A DNA stretch of 64,000 nt from Streptomyces sp. R302 (GTDB taxonomy: Bacteria > Actinomycetota > Actinomycetes > Streptomycetales > Streptomycetaceae), in the NCBI RefSeq assembly GCF_012927245.1, contig NZ_JABBGE010000001.1:959513-1023512 (forward strand). Direction: 5' to 3'. Positions 1 through 9,743 of the stretch are shown piece after piece. Each line of letters begins with the position of its first letter. Position 1 is the first letter of the stretch. The translations under genes were made by a program, and so were the position numbers. Below the pieces are notes generated by a model that had not been told where the DNA came from, searched no databases, and saw only the letters and a list, made by a program, of their open reading frames with translations.

Positions 1-352
1 CGGCGCGGGGCTGGAGGGCGCCGCGCTCGCGGAGCACGTCCCGGAGGGTGCAGCCGGAGACGTACTCCATCGCCAGGTAGACGTACGCGCCCTCGGCGCC
101 CTGGTCGAAGACGGCGACCACGTTCGGGTGCGCGAGGCGGGCGACGGACTTCGCCTCGCGGATGAACCGCTCCACGAAGGCCGCGTCGGCCGCCAGGGCG
201 GGATGCATCACCTTGAGCGCGAGGACGCGGTCGAGGCGGGTGTCGACGGCCCGGTAGACCGTGGCCATCCCGCCGACGGCGATGCGCGCGTCGACGCGGT
301 AGCGGCCGTCGAGCAGCCGCCCGACGAGGGGGTCCTGAAGGGTCGTGTCCAC
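1..352 (-). CDS. Serine/threonine protein kinase, N-terminal part (cut by window edge)
   Basis: Only the first 117 codons are present; the gene continues off the left end. The GTG start is followed by LLDGRYRVDARIAVGGMATV, a kinase nucleotide-binding loop (residues about 15-32), then ALKVMHP with the ATP-contacting Lys, a helix with REAKSVARLAHPNVV containing the conserved Glu, and the hinge VYLAMEYVSG. This is the Hanks-type/PknB fold. Actinobacterial members phosphorylate Ser/Thr on division and wall proteins and often carry PASTA or membrane segments, but that half is outside the window. It lies downstream of thiG on the same strand with an 88-bp gap holding a 16-bp G/C palindrome (425-440), so it probably has its own promoter. 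Confidence 0.9.
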   Translation of the reverse strand, partial: MDTTLQDPLVGRLLDGRYRVDARIAVGGMATVYRAVDTRLDRVLALKVMHPALAADAAFVERFIREAKSVARLAHPNVVAVFDQGAEGAYVYLAMEYVSGCTLRDVLRERGALQPRA

Positions 353-440
353 GGCGTCGAGTCTACGAGCCGGTACGGACCCGCCTCGCCCTCCGGTGCC
401 GAACGCAGCAGGCTTGTGACCTACCCCGCCCCGGGGCGGG

Positions 441-2628
<2,188 letters not shown>

Positions 2629-2637
2629 GGGCGTTCC

Positions 2638-2740
2638 CGCCCCTCCCTTCGCCGGCATGACCCGGATCAGGTTCGTACGGTCGGAGGCCGGTCAGCCTCC
2701 CTCTCAGCCCGGTGCGTCCGGGCTCCCGCGAGTGGTGTGT
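2638..2740 (-). promoter_or_regulatory. TPP (THI-element) riboswitch
   Basis: On the minus strand, just upstream of thiO, the conserved TPP-aptamer blocks appear in order: GCGGGAGCCCGG, the CTGAGAGGGAGGC block, and ACCTGATCCGGGTCATGCCG followed by GCGAAGGGAGG. These are the pyrimidine-sensing and pyrophosphate-sensing halves of the THI box. The GGGAGGGG at the 3' end also serves as the thiO Shine-Dalgarno, so control is most likely translational: bound TPP closes the terminal helix and hides the site. Ends are approximate. Confidence 0.95.
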
Positions 2741-2787
2741 GCCCGCCACCCTAGCCCCCGTCGGCGGGGCTCCACAGAGGGCCTCCT

Positions 2788-2806
2788 ATCTGACGGACCG
2801 TCAGAT
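2788..2806. promoter_or_regulatory. Perfect palindrome, candidate operator
   Basis: ATCTGACGGACCGTCAGAT is a perfect inverted repeat (9-bp arms, one central base). It ends 15 nt before the GTG start of the flavoprotein gene, so it lies in the leader or overlaps the promoter. Arm length and spacing suit a TetR- or GntR-type dimer. The regulator is not identifiable from the sequence; the nearest DNA-binding gene is at 4115-4480. Confidence 0.6.
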
Positions 2807-2821
2807 GCGTATGGTGGGCGG

Positions 2822-4045
2822 GTGAGCGAGCAGAAGCAGACCCAGCGGCACGTGGTGATCGTCGGCGCGGGCATGGCGGGCGTACAGACCGCCGTCGCCC
2901 TGCGCGAACAGGGCTTCGAGGGCCCCGTCACCCTCATCGGCGCCGAACCCCACCAGCCCTACGACCGGCCCCCGCTCTCCAAGGCGGTCCTCCTCGGAAA
3001 GGCCGAGCACTCCGCCTTCGACGTCGACTTCGAGTCACTCGGCGTCGACCTCCGCCTCGGCCTCGACGTCACCGGCCTGCGCCCCGCCGACCGCGCACTC
3101 GACACCGAGGCCGGACCCGTCCCGTACGACGCCCTCGTCCTCGCCACCGGCGCCCAGCCGCTCACCCTCCCCGGCGCCGAGGGAGTCCCCGGCGTCCACC
3201 TGCTGCGCACCCTCGACGACGCCGTCCGGCTCGGCCCCGTCCTCGCCGCCCGCGGCTCCGTGGTCATGGTCGGCGCCGGCTGGATCGGCGCCGAGTTCGC
3301 CACCGCCGCCCGCGAGGCCGGCTGCGCCGTCACCGTCGTCGAGGCCGCCCCCCTCCCGCTCGCCGGCGCCCTGCCCGACGAGGTCACCACCGCCATGGCC
3401 GGCTGGTACGCCGAGAGCGGCGCCGAACTCCTCACCCACGCGCGCGTGGCCACCGTCCGCCCCGGCACCGTCGTCCTCGCCGACGGCCGCGAACTCCCCG
3501 CCGACGCCGTCGTCGTCGGCATCGGCGCCCGCCCCGCCACCGACTGGCTCGCGGGCTCCGGCATCGCCCTCGACGCCGGCGGCGCCGTCACCGCCGACGA
3601 ACGGCTGCGCACCTCCCTGCCCGACGTGTACGCGGTCGGCGACTGCGCCTCCTTCCCCTCCGCCCGCTACGGCGAGCGGCTCCTCGTCCACCACTGGGAC
3701 AACGCCCTCCAGGGCCCCCGCACCGTCGCCGCCGACCTCACCGGAGCCGACGGCGCCGCCCCGGAGCCGTACGACCCCGTCCCGTACTTCTGGTCCGAGC
3801 AGTTCGGCCGCTTCGTCCAGTACGCCGGCCACCACGCCGGCGCCGACACCCTCGTGCGGCGCGGGGACGCCTCCGGCGCCTCCTGGACGGTGCTCTGGCT
3901 GCGCGACGGCGTGCCGGTCGCCCTCCTCGCCGTCGGCCGCCCCCGCGACCTCGCCCAGGGCCGCAAGCTCATCGAGGCCGGCACCCCCGTCGACCCCGAA
4001 CGGGCCGCCGACCCGACCGTGCCGCTGAAGTCCGCCGTCCGCTGA
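2822..4045 (+). CDS. FAD/NAD(P)-dependent oxidoreductase, ferredoxin-reductase type
   Basis: 407 aa pyridine-nucleotide-disulfide oxidoreductase fold of the BphA4/putidaredoxin reductase group, which passes electrons from NAD(P)H through FAD to a ferredoxin. Visible motifs are VVIVGAGMAGV at about residue 10 (FAD), the YDRPPLSK segment, VVMVGAGWIGAEFA mid-protein (NAD(P)H) and VYAVGDCASF near residue 270 (FAD), followed by the reductase C-terminal domain. There is no CxxC redox pair. The GTG start fits the VSEQKQ N-terminus. The partner ferredoxin is not adjacent, so the electron acceptor (perhaps a P450 system) is unknown. The gene is divergent from thiO and probably controlled through the palindrome just upstream. 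Confidence 0.9.
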   Translation: MSEQKQTQRHVVIVGAGMAGVQTAVALREQGFEGPVTLIGAEPHQPYDRPPLSKAVLLGKAEHSAFDVDFESLGVDLRLGLDVTGLRPADRALDTEAGPVPYDALVLATGAQPLTLPGAEGVPGVHLLRTLDDAVRLGPVLAARGSVVMVGAGWIGAEFATAAREAGCAVTVVEAAPLPLAGALPDEVTTAMAGWYAESGAELLTHARVATVRPGTVVLADGRELPADAVVVGIGARPATDWLAGSGIALDAGGAVTADERLRTSLPDVYAVGDCASFPSARYGERLLVHHWDNALQGPRTVAADLTGADGAAPEPYDPVPYFWSEQFGRFVQYAGHHAGADTLVRRGDASGASWTVLWLRDGVPVALLAVGRPRDLAQGRKLIEAGTPVDPERAADPTVPLKSAVR

Positions 4046-4114
4046 CAACCCGGACGGCGGCGGCCGGGGAGGGCCCGACTACCGACTGTCGGTCCCGGAT
4101 GGCAGGCTTGTCCC

Positions 4115-4480
4115 GTGACCGAGATTGACGCAAACATCGATGCTCTCGTCCCCGCCTGGCTCTACCTCCCCGACATCGCGGAGATGCTCGACGTCGAGGT
4201 GACGCGGGTGCGGCAGCTGGTGAAGGAGGGCCAGCTGATCGCCGTGCGCCGCGGAGAGAACAACGCGCTCCAGGTGCCCGCCGCCTTCATCCAGGGCGAC
4301 AAGGTCGTCAAGGGCCTCGCCGGCACCCTGACGCTCCTGCGGGACGACGGCTTCTCCGACGAGGAGATGCTGGAGTGGCTCTTCACCGCGGACCCGACCC
4401 TGCCCGGCACCCCCGCGCAGGCCCTCGGCGAAAATCGCGGCACGGAGGTGAAGCGCCGCGCCCAGGCGCTCGCCGTCTGA
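4115..4480 (+). CDS. Rv2175c-type helix-turn-helix DNA-binding protein
   Basis: 121 aa. The N-terminal half (about residues 15-60) reads as a MerR/excisionase-like winged helix: [20 protein letters not shown] is the helix-turn-helix, followed by [14 protein letters not shown] and LQVPAAF. The C-terminal half ([20 protein letters not shown]...WLF) is characteristic of the actinobacterial Rv2175c family, whose mycobacterial member is a DNA-binding substrate of the kinase PknL. A Ser/Thr kinase gene also lies within 4 kb here. The GTG start follows the previous gene by 69 bp. The regulatory target is not known. Confidence 0.88.
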   Translation: MTEIDANIDALVPAWLYLPDIAEMLDVEVTRVRQLVKEGQLIAVRRGENNALQVPAAFIQGDKVVKGLAGTLTLLRDDGFSDEEMLEWLFTADPTLPGTPAQALGENRGTEVKRRAQALAV

Positions 4481-4514
4481 CCCACCGAAGTCCGAGACGC
4501 CCGAGTCCGTGACT

Positions 4515-4609
4515 CCGGGGCCCGGGACACCGGCGTCAGGAACGCCGGGTCCCAGACACCCCGGGGCCCGGGACACCGGGTCCGAGACACCCCGGGGCCC
4601 GGGACACCG
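4515..4609. repeat. Short imperfect GC-rich tandem repeats upstream of thiE
   Basis: The 18-nt core CCGGGGCCCGGGACACCG occurs exactly three times, starting at 4515, 4561 and 4592. Copies two and three are in a clean 31-bp tandem period (shared flank AGACACC). Between copies one and two lies a small hairpin, CGGCGT...ACGCCG. The array fills most of the 208-bp gap between the DNA-binding protein and thiE. It is not coding in any convincing frame. Confidence 0.75.
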
Positions 4610-4688
4610 CCTCCGGACACCGAACCACCACCGCCGGTGCCACGGCCCCACGCCGCGGCACCGGCACCACCCGACGGGGGGAACCACC

Positions 4689-5342
4689 ATGCCCACGCCT
4701 CGTGAGCGGCTCGCCGACGCCCGGCTCTACCTGTGCACCGACGCCCGGAAGCGCCAGGGAGACCTGCCCGCCTTCCTCGACGCCGTGCTCTCCTCCGGCG
4801 TCGACATCGTGCAGCTCCGCGACAAGGGCATGGAGGCCGGCGAGGAGCTGGAGCACCTCGCCGTCCTCGCCGACGCCTGCCGCCGCCACGGCAAGCTCCT
4901 CGCCGTGAACGACCGGGCCGACGTCGCCCACGCCATCGGCTCCGACGTCCTCCACCTCGGCCAGGGCGACCTGCCCGTGCCCGCCGCCCGCGCCATCCTC
5001 GGCGACCAGGTGCTGATCGGCCGCTCCTGCCACGCCGAATCGGAGGTCGCCGCGGCCGCCGCCGAACCCGGCGTCGACTACTTCTGCACCGGCCCCTGCT
5101 GGCCCACCCCCACCAAGCCCGGGCGGTACGCCCCCGGCCTCGACCTGGTGCGGTACGCCGCCGGGCTCGCCCAGGACCGCCCCTGGTTCGCCATCGGCGG
5201 CATCGACGAGACCAACCTCGACCAGGTCCTCGACGCCGGCGCCCGCCGCATCGTCGTGGTCCGCGCGCTCACCGAGGCCGACGACCCGGCCGCCGCCGCG
5301 GCCTCCCTCGCCAAGCGCGTCCGGGAGCGGGCCGGCGCCTGA
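4689..5342 (+). CDS. thiE: Thiamine-phosphate synthase ThiE
   Basis: 217 aa TIM-barrel enzyme joining hydroxymethylpyrimidine pyrophosphate and thiazole phosphate to give thiamine phosphate. Family motifs are VQLRDK at residues 41-46 (pyrophosphate/Mg site), [19 protein letters not shown], and the phosphate-binding loop WFAIGGID with [12 protein letters not shown] at the C-terminus. The ATG used has a GGGGGAA ribosome site 6-8 nt upstream; in-frame codons upstream run into the repeat array and are not part of the fold. It is separated from the thiO-S-G operon and lies on the opposite strand with no riboswitch of its own visible. Confidence 0.95.
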   Translation: MPTPRERLADARLYLCTDARKRQGDLPAFLDAVLSSGVDIVQLRDKGMEAGEELEHLAVLADACRRHGKLLAVNDRADVAHAIGSDVLHLGQGDLPVPAARAILGDQVLIGRSCHAESEVAAAAAEPGVDYFCTGPCWPTPTKPGRYAPGLDLVRYAAGLAQDRPWFAIGGIDETNLDQVLDAGARRIVVVRALTEADDPAAAAASLAKRVRERAGA

Positions 5343-5453
5343 CCCGGACGTTCCGACAGCCCGCCGCGGCGGGCCTCGTACCGCTGTCCGAAACGGTGTC
5401 CATTCCTCGGACGCGGTTTCCGCGCTCACCTGGACCCCGTCTAACCTGCCCGT

Positions 5454-6368
5454 ATGGCCCTTGGAACCGCTTCCGTCCGTACGGACCGCGCCCGCACGGT
5501 CCGCGAGATCCTCGCCGCCGGGACGTCGTACTCCTTCGAGTTCTACGCGCCCCGGACGGCCAAGGGCGAGCAGGTCCTCTGGAACGCCATGCGCCGCGTC
5601 GAGGCCGTCGGCCCCAGCTTCGTCTCCGTGACCTACGGCGCCGGCGGCTCCACCCGCGGCGGCACCGTCAAGGCCACCCAGAAGATCGCCTCGGACACCA
5701 CCCTCACCCCGGTCGCCCACCTCACCGCCGTCGACCACTCCGTCGCCGAGCTGCGCAACGTCCTCGGGCAGTACGCCGACGCCGGCATCCGCAACATGCT
5801 GGCGCTCCGCGGCGACCCGCCCGGCGACCCGCTGGGCGACTGGGTCGAGCACCCCGAGGGCGTCCGGTACGCCGCCGACCTCGTCCGGCTCATCAAGGAG
5901 TCCGGCGACTTCTGCGTCGGCGTCGCCGCCTTCCCCGAGATGCACCCCCGGTCCGCGGACTGGGACACCGACATCCGCCACTTCGTCGACAAGTGCCGGG
6001 CCGGCGCCGACTACGCGGTCACCCAGATGTTCTTCGACCCCGAGAACTACCTGCGGCTGCGCGACAGCGTCGAGAAGGCCGGCTGCGAGACCCCGATCAT
6101 CCCCGAGGTCATGCCCGTCGTGAACGTGAAGACGCTCGACCGGCTGCCCCAGCTCAGCAACGCCGCCTTCCCCGCGGATGTGAAAGAACGGATCCTCGCG
6201 GTCAAGGACGACCCCGCCGCTGTACGCTCCATCGGTATCGAGTTCGCGACGGAGTTCTGCGCGCGCCTGCTGGCCGAGGGTGTCCCCGGACTGCACTTCA
6301 TCACGCTCAACAGCTCCACCGCGACGCTCGAGATCTACGAGAATCTCGGACTGCACCAGCAGTCCTGA
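5454..6368 (+). CDS. metF: 5,10-methylenetetrahydrofolate reductase MetF
   Basis: 304 aa flavoprotein of one-carbon metabolism that reduces methylenetetrahydrofolate to 5-methyl-THF for methionine synthesis. The barrel begins with [10 protein letters not shown] (the E is residue 29, equivalent to the catalytic Glu of the family), then [23 protein letters not shown], and [12 protein letters not shown]. Length matches bacterial MetF. There is a 111-bp spacer after thiE, so it probably has its own promoter. The C-terminal [13 protein letters not shown] is conserved in the family. Confidence 0.95.
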   Translation: MALGTASVRTDRARTVREILAAGTSYSFEFYAPRTAKGEQVLWNAMRRVEAVGPSFVSVTYGAGGSTRGGTVKATQKIASDTTLTPVAHLTAVDHSVAELRNVLGQYADAGIRNMLALRGDPPGDPLGDWVEHPEGVRYAADLVRLIKESGDFCVGVAAFPEMHPRSADWDTDIRHFVDKCRAGADYAVTQMFFDPENYLRLRDSVEKAGCETPIIPEVMPVVNVKTLDRLPQLSNAAFPADVKERILAVKDDPAAVRSIGIEFATEFCARLLAEGVPGLHFITLNSSTATLEIYENLGLHQQS

Positions 6369-6422
6369 CCGGTCGTACCCGCCCCGACCCGCGGCGGAGG
6401 CCGTAGAGAGGGGCGGCGGGGC

Positions 6423-7238
6423 ATGGGGTGGACGGTCCTCTACATCGCGTTCGGCCTGGTGGCGCTCTGGCTGCTCGGCGAGGTGCTCCTCCAGTACAAG
6501 GCGCGGCTGCGATGGCGGCTCCTCGCCTTCTCCGGCTTCCTCGGCGTCGTCGTCGGCGTGCTGCTGCCCTCCGTGGCGGTCATCATCGCCGGCGCGGTCG
6601 CCTTCGCCGTCGGCCAGACCTTCGTGACCCTCTCCTTCCGCCGCGGCTTCTCCACCGGCTGGGCGGTCGGCGGCAACCCCGGCGCCAGCCGCCGCCGCAA
6701 GGCGGGCCCGGCCCCCGAGGCCGGCCCCACCCTGGAGGTCACCGGCCTCTCCTACGACGACCCCGACGCGGCCCACGCCCCCGGCCCCGACGCCGAGGGA
6801 CCGCTCGCGGCCGACGACCCCGCCCACGTCCACGAACCGCAGCCCCTGCCCGAGGACACCGGCCAGTACGGCGTCTACGACCCGCAGCCGACCGGCTACG
6901 AGCAGCAGCCCGGGTACGACACCACCGGCTACGCGTACGACCCCTACGCCGCCGGCTACGAGCAGCAGCAGCCCGCCTACGACTACGGCACCGCCGGCGC
7001 CCCGCAGCAGTACGCCGCCTACTCCGACCCGTACATCGGCCCCGGCACCGACGGCCAGCAGTACACCCAGTACTACGGCGACCCCTACGCCCCCTCGTAC
7101 GCCTACGACACGCCGCCCGGCGGCGTCTGGGTCCCGCAGCAGCGCGACACGGACCAGCCGCAGCCCCAGGCCTACGCGCCGGGGCAGTACGGCTACGAGC
7201 CACAGCCGCAGGACGAGCAGTCCCCGTACCGCTACTGA
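6423..7238 (+). CDS. Membrane protein with Tyr/Gln-rich low-complexity tail
   Basis: 271 aa, not recognised beyond resemblance to hypothetical Streptomyces membrane proteins. Two hydrophobic segments span about residues 3-22 and 36-66, then a basic stretch (SRRRKAGP) near residue 85. From about residue 150 to the end it is extremely rich in Tyr, Gln, Pro and Gly, with repeats such as GYEQQPGYD, GYEQQQPAYD, QYTQYYGDPY and QYGYEPQPQ. The tail is probably cytoplasmic and disordered. It starts 54 nt after metF and could be co-transcribed. No enzymatic motif is visible. Confidence 0.8.
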   Translation: MGWTVLYIAFGLVALWLLGEVLLQYKARLRWRLLAFSGFLGVVVGVLLPSVAVIIAGAVAFAVGQTFVTLSFRRGFSTGWAVGGNPGASRRRKAGPAPEAGPTLEVTGLSYDDPDAAHAPGPDAEGPLAADDPAHVHEPQPLPEDTGQYGVYDPQPTGYEQQPGYDTTGYAYDPYAAGYEQQQPAYDYGTAGAPQQYAAYSDPYIGPGTDGQQYTQYYGDPYAPSYAYDTPPGGVWVPQQRDTDQPQPQAYAPGQYGYEPQPQDEQSPYRY

Positions 7239-7272
7239 GCGGACGGGGAGGGGCGGGAGCGGGGGCGGCGGC

Positions 7273-8709
7273 TCACTGGGAGCCGCGGAACTCCGCGCCC
7301 TCCACGATCAGCCCGGCCACCAGCGCGCCCGACATGCCCGCGTGGGCGAGCCCGCCCCCCGGGTGCGACCAGCCGCCCGCGAGGTACAGGCCCGGGACGG
7401 GGGAGAGGTTCGCCGCCGGCAGCCAGGCCCCGCTGGCGTCCGCCAGCGCCGGGCCCGGGACCTCGGCGGCACCGGTGGCGGCCCGGACGTCCTCCGGCGT
7501 GCGGACGTGCTGCCACAGCAGCCGCTCCGCGAGCCCCGGCACCGCCCGCTCGGCCGCCTCGACCATCCGGTCAGGAAGAGCCGTCCCGGCCATCCGGTCG
7601 GCGAAGGGCTCCCCGTCCTGCCCGGGGGAGGTCCGCACGGTCGCCGTGACCGTCACCGACTCGTAGGCGCCGTCCGGACGCAGCGCCGGGTCGTCTGGCC
7701 GCAGCACGGTCACGGTCGGACGCCCGCCCTCCGCGTGCACGACGGTCCGGTGGACCGCCCCCGCCTCCCGGGAGCCGCGCAGGGCCAGACAGACCGTCAC
7801 CCGGCTCGTCCCGATCCCCTGCCGGCGCGGCGGCACCTGATCGAGGGGGAGCGCCGGCACCGGGGCCCCGGAGACCACGTGGTCGGCCTCGACGGTCTCG
7901 CCACCGGACAGCCGGACACCCACCGCCCGCCCGTCCTTCTCCAGGACCTCCTCCACGCGCGCGTCGAAGACGAACTCCACCCGCCGCTCCCGGCAGCGCT
8001 CGTACACCGCGTCCGCGAGCGCCCGGATCCCGCCCGCCACGTACCAGCTGCCGAAGGTCTGCTCCATGTACGGCAGGACGGCGGCGGACGCCGGGGCGGT
8101 CGCCGCCGGGAAGCCGTACGCCTCCGCGTACGAGTCCAGGAGCGCGACCAGCCGGGGGTTGCGCAGCTCCCGCTCGCCGACCTGGGCCAGCGTCCGCGTC
8201 GGACGGCGCAGCAGCCCGGCCTTGAGCGCCGGGTACGGCTCCCGGGCGAGCGCCTTCGGATCGGCGGGCTGCGGCTCCTCCAGGAGCGGACGGCGGGTCC
8301 GGTCCCACGCCTCGCGGGCCCGCACCAGGAAATCCCCCCAGCGCTCGCCCGCGCCCGCGCCGAGCGCCGCGTCCAGGGCGGCGACCGTGCCGGCCCGGGA
8401 GGCGTTCGGCAGGTCCACGCGCGTGCCGTCGGCGAAGACGTGCCGGGCGGCCGGATCGACCTGGCTCAGCCCGACGCACTCCTCCAGCGGCCGCTTCCCC
8501 GTCTTCACGAAGAGATCGCGGTAGACCGCCGGCAGGTGCAGAAGCCCGGGGCCGGTGTCGAACGCGAAGCCGTCGCGCTCGAAGCGGCCCACCGCCCCGC
8601 CGTACGTCGACGTCCGCTCGTACACCGTCACCGCGTGTCCGGCGACCGCGAGCCGGGCCGCCGCCGCCATGGCGCCGAGACCCGCGCCGATCACCACAAT
8701 CCGTCCCAT
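7273..8709 (-). CDS. Phytoene desaturase-family FAD oxidoreductase
   Basis: 478 aa. The N-terminus IVVIGAGLGAMAAAARLA is the FAD-binding Rossmann motif (GxGxxG), followed by VYERTSTYGG and FAFDTGPGLLHLP as in CrtI/CrtN desaturases and related carotenoid or polyisoprenoid oxidoreductases. The C-terminal GLYLAGGWSHPGGGLAHAGMSG closes the FAD site. No carotenoid genes such as phytoene synthase are nearby, so the substrate cannot be assigned; this is one of the stand-alone CrtI-like proteins common in actinomycetes. It converges with the Tyr/Gln-rich protein gene and is followed upstream, on the same strand and 10 bp away, by the DUF4126 gene, suggesting a two-gene operon. Confidence 0.88.
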   Translation of the reverse strand: MGRIVVIGAGLGAMAAAARLAVAGHAVTVYERTSTYGGAVGRFERDGFAFDTGPGLLHLPAVYRDLFVKTGKRPLEECVGLSQVDPAARHVFADGTRVDLPNASRAGTVAALDAALGAGAGERWGDFLVRAREAWDRTRRPLLEEPQPADPKALAREPYPALKAGLLRRPTRTLAQVGERELRNPRLVALLDSYAEAYGFPAATAPASAAVLPYMEQTFGSWYVAGGIRALADAVYERCRERRVEFVFDARVEEVLEKDGRAVGVRLSGGETVEADHVVSGAPVPALPLDQVPPRRQGIGTSRVTVCLALRGSREAGAVHRTVVHAEGGRPTVTVLRPDDPALRPDGAYESVTVTATVRTSPGQDGEPFADRMAGTALPDRMVEAAERAVPGLAERLLWQHVRTPEDVRAATGAAEVPGPALADASGAWLPAANLSPVPGLYLAGGWSHPGGGLAHAGMSGALVAGLIVEGAEFRGSQ

Positions 8710-8719
8710 GTCAGGGACC

Positions 8720-9364
8720 CTATCGGCCCCCGCCGACAGACCGGTCCGCAGGTGGGCCGCCCTCCGCCGCCGCCAGCCTGTGCTCCTCGCGGCGCTGCGC
8801 CCGGCGGCGCAGGAACCGCCGGATCCGGGACGCCAGGAAGACCAGCAGCCAGACGCCGAGCGCCAGCAGCACGGCGGCGATCACCGCCGCCGCCACCGGA
8901 TGGAATATCGCGAAGGTGATGACGCCGGCGACCGCGAGGTCCTCGCCCGTGCTGATCGCGATGTTGGAGAACGGCTCCGGGGAGGTGTTCACCGCCATCC
9001 GCGTCCCCGCCTTGACCAGATGACTCATCAGCGCCGTCGACCCGCCGATCGCCCCCGCCGCCAGCTCCGGCAGCGAGCCGCTCTCACCGGCCAGCAGGGC
9101 GGCCACCACGGCACCCGCGACCGGCCGGACCACCGTGTGGACCGAATCCCACACGTTGTCCACGTACGGCACCTTGTCCGCGACCGCCTCGATGAGGAAC
9201 AGCACGCCGGCCGCGATCAGGACGTCCGTGCGCTGCAGCGCCTCGGGCACCTCGTCGGTGAGCCCCGTCGCGCCGAAGACACCGAGCAGCAGGACCACCG
9301 CGTAGGCGTTGATCCCGCTCGCCCAGCCGCTCGTGAAGACCAGGGGGAGTACGGACATGCTCAT
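8720..9364 (-). CDS. DUF4126-family membrane protein
   Basis: 214 aa. Predicted membrane segments lie around residues 4-32, 48-65, 85-105 and 145-185. It contains GWASGINAYAVVLLLGVFG, a Gly-rich mid-section (GAIGGSTALMSHLVKAGTR) and the NTSPEPFSNI...EDLAV segment seen in DUF4126 proteins, then a highly basic tail (RIRRFLRRRAQRR). Function unknown. Two in-frame ATGs, 9364 and 9358, are equally possible; no strong ribosome site is visible for either. A longer open frame extends upstream but covers palindromic non-coding sequence. Confidence 0.82.
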   Translation of the reverse strand: MSMSVLPLVFTSGWASGINAYAVVLLLGVFGATGLTDEVPEALQRTDVLIAAGVLFLIEAVADKVPYVDNVWDSVHTVVRPVAGAVVAALLAGESGSLPELAAGAIGGSTALMSHLVKAGTRMAVNTSPEPFSNIAISTGEDLAVAGVITFAIFHPVAAAVIAAVLLALGVWLLVFLASRIRRFLRRRAQRREEHRLAAAEGGPPADRSVGGGR

Positions 9365-9579
9365 GATCGTAACGAGGCCGCGCCCGTCCGTCACGGGCGG
9401 CGACTGAGTATCCGTACCTAGGTGCCGAGATGAGTACCCGCGCGGATGGGACGGGAGCCGCCCGGAGGAGAGAGTGGAGCCCACGGAAGGGGCGCGGCTC
9501 CCGCACCGCCGACACGGGGCGGCGGAGCGGGGCCGCGCGCCTGCCGGTACGGGGGACGTGCACGGGGGTGGACGAAAGG

Positions 9580-9637
9580 AAGCGCCGGTCCGGCGTGGCT
9601 CGGGGGGATCGAGCCTCGCGCGGACCGGCGCTTTTCG
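9580..9637. terminator. Long stem-loop, bidirectional terminator candidate
   Basis: Arms AAGCGCCGGTCCG (9580-9592) and CGGACCGGCGCTT (9621-9633) pair perfectly, and an inner stem GGCTCG/CGAGCC encloses a loop containing six G (six C on the minus strand). The plus strand continues with CTTTTCGTTG, the minus strand with a C/T-rich run. It can end the minus-strand TetR operon and any plus-strand RNA from 9400. Confidence 0.75.
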
Positions 9638-9643
9638 TTGCGT

Positions 9644-9740
9644 GGATCCAATCTCCGGGATCCAATCTCCGGGATCCGGGATCCGGGAGATTGGATTCAA
9701 TGTCCCGGATCCCGGACGTTGGATATCGGATCCTGGATCC
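9644..9740. repeat. Cluster of direct and inverted GGATCC-based repeats
   Basis: GGATCCAATCTCCG is present twice in direct tandem (9644-9657 and 9658-9671), followed by two GGATCCG units, an inverted copy GGAGATTGGATTCA (9686-9699), and further GGATCC/TCCCGGATCC variants to 9740. The inverted copies can form a hairpin of about 15 bp. It lies immediately after the stop codon of the TetR gene. Confidence 0.8.
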
Positions 9741-9743
9741 GAT

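Larger units (their letters stand above)
9365..9743. other. 379-bp gene-free spacer with hairpins, possible non-coding transcript
   Basis: No convincing protein gene. It contains, in order: paired GAGTATCCG/GAGTACCCG direct repeats (9405-9440) in the likely promoter of the DUF4126 gene, a GGGAGCCGC...GCGGCTCCC inverted repeat (about 9456-9510), a very strong terminator-like hairpin (9580-9637), and a cluster of GGATCC-containing repeats (9644-9740). The plus-strand hairpin plus T-tract has no plus-strand protein gene before it, so a small RNA is possible. Confidence 0.5.

Noticed and set aside
2629-2658. Upstream start extending thiO by ten residues
   Set aside because: Those codons lie in the conserved 3' half of the TPP riboswitch and the ribosome site lies downstream of that start.
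9580-9637. 6C-family small RNA
   Set aside because: One hairpin loop has six C on the minus strand, but the second C-loop hairpin and spacing of the known family are not evident; kept only as an unassigned candidate.
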